DNA of 25,939 bases, from NCBI GenBank assembly GCA_039182715.1, contig JBCDBY010000019.1:1-25939 (forward strand). The letters run 5' to 3'. The notes beneath the pieces were generated by a model that worked only from the letters and a program-made list of their open reading frames with translations, did no database searches and was not told the DNA's origin. This stretch comes from JBCDBY01 sp039182715 (GTDB taxonomy: Bacteria > Planctomycetota > PLA2). Within the stretch, counting starts at the first letter, position 1. Each line of letters opens with the position of its first letter. Positions 6,346 through 12,370 of the stretch are shown here, piece by piece. Both the position numbers and the translations under genes were made by a program.

Positions 6346-7242
6346 ATGGATCGGGAAGTCGGGGCCATTCGTCTGTCCGCGTACGCGAACGGGTTCTTTG
6401 GCGTGCTGGGGATCGGGTTCGGGCTTTGGCTCGACTCCAACGCCATCCTGCTCGACGGCGTGTTCAATGCGATCTCGCTCGGCATGTCGCTGATCTCGAT
6501 CCAGGTGGCGCGCATGCTCAAACGGCCCGGCGACGACCTCTTCCCGTTCGGGTACGCGGCGCTCGAGCCGACGGTCAATACGACCAAGGCGGTCATGGTC
6601 GTGGCCGTCAGCATCTACGCGCTGGTCGGCTCGATCGGCACGATCCTGGACGGCGGACGGACGCTGCAGGCGGGCTGGGCCGTCGTGTACGCCGTGATTG
6701 CCGTCACCGGTTGCTTCCTCGTCTCCGCCATTCAGCATCGGGTGGCCAAGGAGACGCACAGCCCGCTCGTGGCGGTCGACGCCAAGAACTGGCTCATCAA
6801 CGGCGCGATCAGCTCGGCCGTCGGATTGGCGTTCGGGCTCTCCATCTTCATGCGCGGCACCGCGCTCGACGGCCTCGTGCCCTATGTCGACTCGTTGCTC
6901 GTCGTCCTCGTCGTGCTGATCAGCATCAAGACGCCCGTTTCGATGGCGCTCGACGGCGTCGCCGATCTGCTGTCGGTGCGCCCGCCGCCCGAGGAGCTGG
7001 AAGCGCTGCAGTCCCGCTTCGCGGAGAAGGCGGAAGACGACTTCGCCTCGTTCCGGTTGCGCGTGAACCGCCTGGGGCGCACGCACATCGTGGTGGCGGA
7101 CGTGGAGGTCGATCCGGACCTCAGCGTGACGCAGGTCGACGCGCTTCGCTCCGGCATGCAGGAGCACATGGAGGCGGCGTTCCCGCAAATTTCGATGGCG
7201 ATGATGTTCCATCCGGCGGCGGCGAAAACCCCTCGCGACTGA
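6346..7242 (+). CDS. Cation diffusion facilitator (CDF) family transporter
   Basis: A 298-residue membrane protein with about six transmembrane helices in residues 1-210 and a cytoplasmic C-terminal domain of about 85 residues, the usual CDF plan. FPFGYAALEPT (66-76) matches the conserved CDF loop (Y-P/F-G-Y-x-x-LEP). The metal-site positions are unusual: TM2 reads LLDGVFN (Asp37, Asn41) and TM5 reads VDAKNWLIN (Asp145, Asn148, Asn152), where zinc exporters have H/D-xxx-D. It probably exports a divalent cation by proton antiport across the inner membrane, but the metal cannot be named. Its 3' end overlaps the opposing radical SAM gene by 122 bp. Confidence 0.85.
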   Translation: MDREVGAIRLSAYANGFFGVLGIGFGLWLDSNAILLDGVFNAISLGMSLISIQVARMLKRPGDDLFPFGYAALEPTVNTTKAVMVVAVSIYALVGSIGTILDGGRTLQAGWAVVYAVIAVTGCFLVSAIQHRVAKETHSPLVAVDAKNWLINGAISSAVGLAFGLSIFMRGTALDGLVPYVDSLLVVLVVLISIKTPVSMALDGVADLLSVRPPPEELEALQSRFAEKAEDDFASFRLRVNRLGRTHIVVADVEVDPDLSVTQVDALRSGMQEHMEAAFPQISMAMMFHPAAAKTPRD

Positions 7243-8014
7243 CGCCGACGCGCGGGGAGCCGAGCACCGCCCGCGCCGTCTCGACAAACGTGTTCATCGC
7301 GTCGACCTCGTTCCAGCGACCGAACCCGATGCGCTCCATCGCCGCCGGCCAACCGCGCCGCTTTGTCCGCGTCCCGCCCGGCGAGCCGTCGCCGATGCGC
7401 CAGTGGTCGACGATGATGCGGTCGCACGCGGCGTCGAGCCGCCGCGCGAAGCCGTGCGCGTCGTCGAGCGGCAGCAGCGGCGCCACCACCCCCACCGTCG
7501 CGATGCCGCGCGCCCGCGCCTCGCCGAGCAGCGACAGACGGTCCGCCACCGTCGCGGCGGGCGGCGGCAGTCCTTCGAAGCGCTCGCGATCGCTCTCGAT
7601 CGAGATCTGCAGCGCGCACGGCAGCTGCGCGAGCAGGTCGAGATCGCGCCGCGCGAGCGTGGCGTGCGTCTGCACCGCGACGAAGTCGGGCGGATCGTCC
7701 ACCATCGCCTCGAGCACCGCGCGCGTGATGCGCCGACGACGCTCCTCGGGCACGTAGGGGTCGGTCACCGAAGCCATGAAGATGCGGACCGGGCCGCGAC
7801 GCCGCTCCCGTCCGATCTCGCGGGCGTAGAGCTCCGCCGCGTTCTCCTTGGGCTCGGCCGGACCGCCCCACTCCTTCTTGAACATCACCGCGGGCGCATA
7901 GCAGTAGCGACCGCAAAGAGCGCCGCCGTAGCTGCAGCCGACGTAGGGGTTGAGTGAATGGGTGAAGGCGTCCAGGAATCCGCGCGTGCGCGTGAGGATG
8001 CCCTTCGCCTTCAC
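7121..8014 (-). CDS. Radical SAM protein, SPL/Rv2578c-like
   Basis: A 297-residue protein from a GTG that overlaps the upstream aldo/keto reductase stop as GTGA. The opening LNPYVGCSYGGALCGRYCYA (residues 21-40) matches the NPYxGC...C..CYA start of spore-photoproduct-lyase-like radical SAM proteins. Cys27, Cys34 and Cys38 give CX6CX3C in place of the canonical CX3CX2C. Later segments (RIFMASVTDPYVPEE, LQISIESDRERFEGLPPP, then GIATVGVVAPLLPLDD) fit a SAM TIM-barrel. The substrate is unknown. The last 40 codons lie antisense to the CDF gene 3' end. It is translated after the aldo/keto reductase and so is probably co-transcribed with it. Confidence 0.82.
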   Translation of the reverse strand: MKAKGILTRTRGFLDAFTHSLNPYVGCSYGGALCGRYCYAPAVMFKKEWGGPAEPKENAAELYAREIGRERRRGPVRIFMASVTDPYVPEERRRRITRAVLEAMVDDPPDFVAVQTHATLARRDLDLLAQLPCALQISIESDRERFEGLPPPAATVADRLSLLGEARARGIATVGVVAPLLPLDDAHGFARRLDAACDRIIVDHWRIGDGSPGGTRTKRRGWPAAMERIGFGRWNEVDAMNTFVETARAVLGSPRVGVSREGFSPPPDGTSSPSKFAGTPPPCAPACRSEARRPASR

Positions 8015-8958
8015 TCCTGGAAGATCTCCGCGAGATGCTCGTAGGTGCCGTCCGGTACCTCGGTGTCGGCGGTCATGGAGTTCTGCTCCAGTTGCTCCGC
8101 CTTCGTGACGCCGACGATGACGCTCGCCACCAGGTCGTTTTGCAGGCACCAGCCCAGCGCGAGGTGCGCCATCTCGATCTCCGCCACCTCGGAGAGTTCC
8201 TTCATGCGCGCGATGCGCTCCGCGGCGAGGTCCTCCAGGTAGACGCCCATGAACTTGTTCAAGTCGTCGTCGGCACCGCGGGAATCGTCCGGCATCTCGT
8301 CGCCCAGGTACTTGCCGGTCAGCGCGCCCTGCGCGAGCGGCGAGTACGGGAGAATCCCGAGTCCGAAGTTGCGGCAGACCGGCACGACCTCGCGCTCGAT
8401 GCGCCGGTCGAGCAGGTTGTAGACCGGCTGATTGGAGATCGGCAGCGGAAGATTGAACTCCTTGCAGAGCCGACACGCGTCGCGGATCTCCTTCGCGCTC
8501 CACATGCTCACACCCCAGTAGTGGATCTTGCCCATGCGCACGAGGTCGCCGAATGCGCGCACGACCTCCTCAAGCGAGGTCTCCTCGTCGTAGCGATGCG
8601 CCTGGTAGAGATCGAGATAGGGCGTGCCGAGCCGGTCGAGCGTTTCCGCGATCGACTCGAAGATGTGCTTGCGCGAGAGACCGCGGTCGTTGGGCCCCTC
8701 GCCGGTCGGGAAGTAGACCTTCGACGCGATGACGAGGTCGGACCGCTTGTAGGGCGCGAGCGACTTGCCGAGCGAGATCTCCGCCGCGCCGCCCTTGTAG
8801 ACGTCGGCGGTGTCGAAGAAGTTGATGCCCAGCTCACAGGCGAAGTCGATCAGGTCGGTTTCGGTCGCCTGCTCGAGTCGCCCCCCGAAATTGAGCCAGG
8901 TGCCGAGGCCGATGACGCTGACTTTGAGGCCGCTTTGGCCGATCCGTCGGTATTGCAC
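8011..8958 (-). CDS. Aldo/keto reductase (Kv-beta/YghZ-like)
   Basis: A full-length 315-residue NADPH-dependent oxidoreductase of the aldo/keto reductase TIM-barrel superfamily. The catalytic tetrad is visible as Asp49 and Tyr54 (FFDTADVYKGGAAE), Lys80 (IASKVYF) and His121 (YQAHRYD). The NADP-binding part includes YSPLAQGALTGKYL and VASVIVGVTKAEQLEQN. The overall pattern is closest to the potassium-channel beta-subunit/YghZ branch, whose members reduce aldehydes; the physiological substrate is unknown. The GTG start at 8958 lies 6 nt after a TAACGT box that overlaps the stop codon of the upstream anti-sigma-like gene, so it may have its own leaderless promoter. Its stop overlaps the radical SAM start. 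Confidence 0.92.
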   Translation of the reverse strand: MQYRRIGQSGLKVSVIGLGTWLNFGGRLEQATETDLIDFACELGINFFDTADVYKGGAAEISLGKSLAPYKRSDLVIASKVYFPTGEGPNDRGLSRKHIFESIAETLDRLGTPYLDLYQAHRYDEETSLEEVVRAFGDLVRMGKIHYWGVSMWSAKEIRDACRLCKEFNLPLPISNQPVYNLLDRRIEREVVPVCRNFGLGILPYSPLAQGALTGKYLGDEMPDDSRGADDDLNKFMGVYLEDLAAERIARMKELSEVAEIEMAHLALGWCLQNDLVASVIVGVTKAEQLEQNSMTADTEVPDGTYEHLAEIFQE

Positions 8959-8964
8959 GCGCCT

Positions 8965-8970
8965 ACGTTA
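8965..8970 (-). promoter_or_regulatory. Likely -10 box of the aldo/keto reductase gene
   Basis: TAACGT on the minus strand, 6 nt before the GTG at 8958. Its first three bases are the TAA stop codon of the upstream gene. Confidence 0.5.
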
Positions 8971-9894
8971 ACCGACGTCGACGTACAGCCGATCGGCACC
9001 CGTGTCCGCAGCCACGCGATAGAGCTCGGCACGGATGGCGAGCACCGCGTCGCGGTTGGCACCGTCCTGCGTCGCGTCGCGGCGCAGCCAGCGCGCATCG
9101 CGTGGCGCAAGGCGATCGAGCACGACCGCGACCGTCTGCGCGCCGTAGCGGCGCTCGAGCCGGCGGCGCGCCTCGTCGTAGGCACGAACGTAAGCCGCCC
9201 GGTCGCGCAGGGCGCGTTCGAGCGAACCATCCTCCAATCGGAAGACGGTCGCGCTGTCGACCAGCCCGGGGCGGAACAGATCGTAGTACGCGTCCGCCGC
9301 CAGGCGTCCGCCCGCGTCGCGCAGGCGCCGGTAGAGCTGCAGCGCCGCCTCGGCCCGCTGCGCTTCGCCGGCCACGCCGTCGGGCAGCGTGCGCACGCGC
9401 TCGTAGTGCGCGCGCACCAGGGACTTGCAGTCCGCCAGCACGGACGCATCGAGATCGACGCCGAGCGCCGGGAGGCCCGCGGCGTAGACGATGCCGAACG
9501 CCTTCGCCGGCGGCACCTCGAGATCGCCCAACCCGGTGCGCGGCACGCGGCCGTCCCGGCGCTCCCGCGCAATGGTCGCGAGCCGCTCGCCGAAGGTCCG
9601 CCAGTCGCGCTGCAGGTCGTCGAAGACCGGATCGGCCGTGGGCGCACGCAACCAGAGGAAGAGCGCGGCGGCGACGGCGGTCGCCACGAGCGCGAAGAGC
9701 GGCGCGCGGGGACGACGACCGCGGCGGGCGGGCGCCACGACGAGATCGTCGAGCAGGGCGCCGAAGCGGCGGGCGCGCTCGTACTCGGCGCGCAGCTCCG
9801 GATCGTCGCGCAGGGCCGCCTCGACCCGGGCGCTCTCCTCGTCGGTGAGCAGGCCGTCGATGTACTCCTCGAGGTGTTGGCGCGGATCGATCAC
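8968..9894 (-). CDS. Anti-sigma-factor-like single-pass membrane protein
   Basis: A 308-residue protein. Residues 1-42 (QHLEEYIDGLLTDEES, then VEAALRDDPELRAEYERARR) match the helical N-terminal pattern of anti-sigma factors, but the HxxxCxxC zinc motif of the ZAS family is missing. One transmembrane helix lies at about 64-82 (APLFALVATAVAAALFLWL), leaving about 225 residues outside the cytoplasm, helix-rich and not recognised. The gene follows the ECF sigma gene with a 4-bp GTGA overlap. This strongly suggests that it binds and inhibits that sigma factor and senses an envelope signal through its outer domain. The signal is unknown. Confidence 0.72.
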   Translation of the reverse strand: MIDPRQHLEEYIDGLLTDEESARVEAALRDDPELRAEYERARRFGALLDDLVVAPARRGRRPRAPLFALVATAVAAALFLWLRAPTADPVFDDLQRDWRTFGERLATIARERRDGRVPRTGLGDLEVPPAKAFGIVYAAGLPALGVDLDASVLADCKSLVRAHYERVRTLPDGVAGEAQRAEAALQLYRRLRDAGGRLAADAYYDLFRPGLVDSATVFRLEDGSLERALRDRAAYVRAYDEARRRLERRYGAQTVAVVLDRLAPRDARWLRRDATQDGANRDAVLAIRAELYRVAADTGADRLYVDVG

Positions 9895-10442
9895 AGGTAC
9901 CCCTCCCGCGTGAGCACGCCCTCCAGCCGACGCCGCAATTCGCGCCGCCCGCGGGCGAGGCGCGACTTGACGGAGTTGAGGTTGTCGTGGAGCAGCTTCG
10001 CGATCTCCGCCGCCTCGAGCCCCTCGAGGTAGCGCAGCCGCAGCGGCTCGCGGTAGATCTCATTCAGCCGGGAGATGGCGGCGCCCACCAGAGCGCGCAT
10101 TTCGACCCGCTCCAGCCGGCGCGAGCGGCGCGCCTCGGGCTCCTGGATCTGCTCCAGGCTGGGTCGCGCCACCCGCTCCTTCTCCAGGAGGTCGGTGGCG
10201 CAGTTGTGCACGATACGGCGCAGCCACGCGGAGAGGTTCTCCACGTCGCCCCGGCGGCGCAGGTAGGAATGGGCGCGAATCAACCCGGTTTGCACGGCGT
10301 CCTCGGCCAGCGCTCCGCCCCCGCAACGCCGCTCGGCGACGCGGACGAGGCCCGGATAGTGGCGCTGCACGATGGTCTCGAACGCCGACTCCTCCCCCGC
10401 GCGGAAGGCCGCGACGAGGGCCCGGTCATCGGAGTCCACCAT
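9891..10442 (-). CDS. ECF-type RNA polymerase sigma factor
   Basis: A 183-residue sigma-70 family protein with only regions 2 and 4. Region 2 spans about 6-85 (FETIVQRHYPGLVRVAERR, AEDAVQTGLIRAHSYL, NLSAWLRRIVHNCATDLL). Region 4 spans about 120-175 (LNEIYREPLRLRYLEGLEAAEIAKLL, then NLNSVKSRLARGRRELRRRL). The ATG at 10442 is preferred; an upstream in-frame GTG at 10481 would add a 13-residue Gly/Asp-rich stretch unlike the family. No Shine-Dalgarno is seen, but a TCTAAT box lies 6 nt upstream of the ATG. It is coupled to the anti-sigma-like gene and diverges from the small basic protein gene at 10511. The regulon cannot be predicted from the window. Confidence 0.88.
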   Translation of the reverse strand: MVDSDDRALVAAFRAGEESAFETIVQRHYPGLVRVAERRCGGGALAEDAVQTGLIRAHSYLRRRGDVENLSAWLRRIVHNCATDLLEKERVARPSLEQIQEPEARRSRRLERVEMRALVGAAISRLNEIYREPLRLRYLEGLEAAEIAKLLHDNLNSVKSRLARGRRELRRRLEGVLTREGYL

Positions 10443-10448
10443 CCGCCC

Positions 10449-10454
10449 ATTAGA
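10449..10454 (-). promoter_or_regulatory. Possible -10 box of the ECF sigma gene
   Basis: TCTAAT on the minus strand matches TATAAT at five of six positions but lacks the conserved second A. It lies 6 nt before the ATG at 10442, the same spacing as other sites in this window. Confidence 0.3.
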
Positions 10455-10475
10455 CCCGTCCCCGTCGGGCGCAGG

Positions 10476-10504
10476 TTGCACCGAAATCAGGATCGGCCTA
10501 TCTT
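10476..10504 (+). promoter_or_regulatory. Promoter of the small basic protein gene
   Basis: TTGCAC (10476-10481) and TATCTT (10499-10504) are separated by exactly 17 nt. TATCTT is followed by CGCGGT and the GTG at 10511, so transcription should start at or next to the start codon. Confidence 0.55.
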
Positions 10505-10510
10505 CGCGGT

Positions 10511-10594
10511 GTGGCGAAACCCAAAAGGCACCCGAAGGCCAACACGCGGAAGCGGCGCCAGCGTCTGCAGCGCTCGCTCAAGTCGCGCAAGTAA
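10511..10594 (+). CDS. 27-residue highly basic protein
   Basis: A GTG-started frame of 28 codons including the TAA. It encodes 27 residues, of which 13 are Lys or Arg and one is His, with no acidic residues; the core is ANTRKRRQRLQRSLKSRK. The composition resembles tiny ribosome- or RNA-bound proteins, but I cannot match it to bTHX or bS22/COX24-type proteins. Support for a real gene comes from a -35/-10 pair with 17-nt spacing placed 6 nt before the GTG, and from an AAGG overlapping its stop that can serve the next gene at 10605. It could alternatively act as a leader peptide for that gene. Confidence 0.55.
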   Translation: MAKPKRHPKANTRKRRQRLQRSLKSRK

Positions 10595-10604
10595 GGCCCT
10601 CTCG

Positions 10605-11204
10605 TTGATCGTCCCCTGCGACCAGTGCGGCGCCGAGCTGCGTCTCAACCCGAAGCTCGCGGGGACCGTCGTGTCGTGTCCGCAGTGCGGCAACCGGGTC
10701 TCGGTGCCGAAGGCGGCGCCCGCCCAAAGTCCGAGGCCGAAGCCGAAAGCGAAGCTGGAGCTCGAGCCGGAGCCGAAGGCGGCAGCGCGACGGCGCACGG
10801 CCGCGAACCCCCAGCCGGCTCAGACGGTGCGACGCGCCCCGCCGACCACCTTCTACATGCTCGCGACGCAAGGCGTGCTGCTCGGCCTCTCGCTGCTCTG
10901 CTTCGTCGCCGCCTTCAAACCGGGCGGTTGGGACCCGCCGGACTGGAGCTGGTTCGACGAGCATCCGTTCCTGCTGATGGCGTTCGGCGTGAGCTTCGCG
11001 TTCTGCGGCTTCATGGCGCGCTACGTCCCGCGGCTCATGGCACTCCTTTCGGTCCTCCTCGTCGCCGGCGGCATCGCGGCCGGCATGCACTTCAAGGAGA
11101 CGGCGAACGCGGAGTACCTCGTGGATGCCTCGCGGACGCTGGCGCTGGCGCTCGCACTCCTGGCGGTGTGGCTGGCGCTCGAGCACCGGCGCGTGACGCG
11201 TTAG
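10605..11204 (+). CDS. Zinc-ribbon membrane protein
   Basis: A protein of about 199 residues. The N-terminus carries a zinc ribbon, CDQCG then CPQCGNRVSVP, with 18 residues (AELRLNPKLAGTVVS and flanks) between the pairs; this style is common in planctomycete and myxobacterial regulators and membrane proteins. A Pro/Lys/Glu/Ala-rich linker (about 35-78) leads to four predicted transmembrane helices (about 85-190). The start is taken as the TTG at 10605, because the frame opens IVPCDQCG and an AAGG lies 8 nt upstream; no ATG or GTG fits. It follows the small basic protein by 10 bp and is probably co-transcribed with it. Function is unknown. Confidence 0.72.
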   Translation: MIVPCDQCGAELRLNPKLAGTVVSCPQCGNRVSVPKAAPAQSPRPKPKAKLELEPEPKAAARRRTAANPQPAQTVRRAPPTTFYMLATQGVLLGLSLLCFVAAFKPGGWDPPDWSWFDEHPFLLMAFGVSFAFCGFMARYVPRLMALLSVLLVAGGIAAGMHFKETANAEYLVDASRTLALALALLAVWLALEHRRVTR

Positions 11205-11218
11205 CGCGAGCGACCCGG

Positions 11219-11437
11219 CTACTTGGAAGCATTCACCGCGCCCGCGGCGACCCCGGCGATCGCGAGGCCCACGATCAGCAGCGTGCCCGCCTTCTCTTCC
11301 GCGGTCATGTCGCGGCTGCGGGTCTGGTTCTCGGGAAAGACGGGGGTCTCGGACGTTTGCACCGGGACGCCGAACGCCTTGACGTTCCAGGAGGCGCAGC
11401 CGGTGGCAAGCGCGAGGAAGAGGCAGAGAGCGCGCAT
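11219..11437 (-). CDS. Small lipoprotein B (tandem paralogue)
   Basis: A 72-residue protein: lipoprotein signal with lipobox ATGC (Cys14), then SWNVKAFGVPVQTSE, a polar middle, and a C-terminal hydrophobic segment (KAGTLLIVGLAIAGVAAGAV). It is paralogous to the gene just upstream, sharing WNVxAFGxPxQ after the lipid-modified Cys and EEKxG before the hydrophobic tail. The start is 1 nt after the stop of that gene, so it is the last gene of the sirtuin operon. The lipid anchor and C-terminal helix would place both ends at membranes. I do not recognise the family. Confidence 0.75.
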   Translation of the reverse strand: MRALCLFLALATGCASWNVKAFGVPVQTSETPVFPENQTRSRDMTAEEKAGTLLIVGLAIAGVAAGAVNASK

Positions 11438-11438
11438 G

Positions 11439-11681
11439 CTAGTTGGCCGCCGCGGCCCCGACCGCAATCCCGGCCGCCGCGAGTCCAAGGATCACGATCA
11501 CGCCGACCTTCTCTTCCTTGGAGAGCGTGCCGCCCGATCCGGAGCTCGACGTCGAGCTGGTCTGGTACTTGTCCGAAGCCTGCAGCGGAATGCCGAACGC
11601 GTTGACGTTCCAGGTGGCGCATCCGGGGGTCAGGGCGAGGAAGAGGCAGAGGACGAGGCAGAGCGCGCGCATGGCCGACAT
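11439..11681 (-). CDS. Small lipoprotein A (tandem paralogue)
   Basis: An 80-residue protein from the ATG at 11681, or 77 from the ATG at 11672. The lipobox is TPGC, followed by ATWNVNAFGIPLQASD, a Ser/Thr/Gly-rich stretch (SSTSSSGSGG), and a hydrophobic C-terminus (KVGVIVILGLAAAGIAVGAAAA). It is a paralogue of the next gene, with the same order of parts but a different middle. It starts 5 nt after the sirtuin stop and has no clear ribosome site, suggesting coupled translation. Family and function are unknown; the Ser/Gly linker suggests a flexible spacer between the lipid anchor and the membrane segment. Confidence 0.75.
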   Translation of the reverse strand: MSAMRALCLVLCLFLALTPGCATWNVNAFGIPLQASDKYQTSSTSSSGSGGTLSKEEKVGVIVILGLAAAGIAVGAAAAN

Positions 11682-11686
11682 GCTAC

Positions 11687-12370
11687 TCAAATGAGCGATC
11701 GGAGCATCTCGGAGGCGGGACCGCGCAGCGCGTGCGTGTACCAGCGGGATACCGGCGTCTCCTCCGGATTGATCTCCACGCACGGGATCGCGCGCCGCAC
11801 CGCGATGCGGGGCAGCTCCGCGGCGGGATAGACCACGCCGCTGGTGCCGATGCTGACGAGCAGGTCGCACTCCTGCAACGCGTTCGCCGCCGCCTGGAGG
11901 ACCAGCGGGTCGAGCGCATCCTCGAACCAGACGATGGCCGGCCGCCAGTAGCCGCCGTCGGCGTGGCGGCGCGCGCCCAGCGGCACCTCGAAGTTCTCGA
12001 TCGTCTCGCGTTTGTGGCGCAGCCGCCAGAGCGAGCCGTGCAGCTCGACGACATCGGTCGCGCCGGCGCGTTGGTGCAGTCCATCGATGTTCTGCGTGAC
12101 GATGCGCGTCCCGGGACAGCGCGCCTGCGTCTCCGCGATGATGCGATGCCCCTCGTTCGGCTCCGCCTCGGCGACCTTGGCGCGCCGCAGGTCGTGAAAG
12201 TCCCAGACCTTCTCCGGGTCGGCGTCGAAGGCGCGCTGGCAGGCGTAGCTCTCGTAGTCGTACTCCTCCCACACGCCGCCGGCGCCGCGGTAGGTCGGAA
12301 TACCGCTCTCCACGGAGAGGCCGGCGCCCGTGAAGAAGAGCGGCCGTTCGAAGTCGGCGAGACGGATCAC
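11687..12370 (-). CDS. Sirtuin (SIR2) NAD-dependent deacylase lacking the zinc site
   Basis: A 227-residue SIR2 protein. NAD-binding motifs are intact: FTGAGLSVESGIPTYRG (13-29), TQNIDGLHQRAG (92-103) and the catalytic ELHGSLW (His111), then SIGTSGVVYPAAELP. The CxxC...CxxC structural zinc site that normally follows the catalytic His is absent; that segment reads RLRHKRETIENFEVPL, with no cysteines. The class III position that selects succinyl or malonyl lysine, usually YxxR, reads HDLR (His59, Arg62). NAD-dependent deacylation of proteins is likely, but the acyl preference is open. The GTG start overlaps the M20 peptidase stop (GTGA), within a five-gene operon. Confidence 0.9.
   Translation of the reverse strand: MIRLADFERPLFFTGAGLSVESGIPTYRGAGGVWEEYDYESYACQRAFDADPEKVWDFHDLRRAKVAEAEPNEGHRIIAETQARCPGTRIVTQNIDGLHQRAGATDVVELHGSLWRLRHKRETIENFEVPLGARRHADGGYWRPAIVWFEDALDPLVLQAAANALQECDLLVSIGTSGVVYPAAELPRIAVRRAIPCVEINPEETPVSRWYTHALRGPASEMLRSLI

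Noticed and set aside
10511..10710. Split ribosomal protein bL32 (basic N-terminus, then CxxC pairs)
   Set aside because: The first residues (MAKPKR) and the following cysteine pairs superficially recall bL32. But the basic frame stops before the cysteines, the 18-residue gap between the pairs is too long, and the zinc ribbon continues into a four-helix membrane protein.
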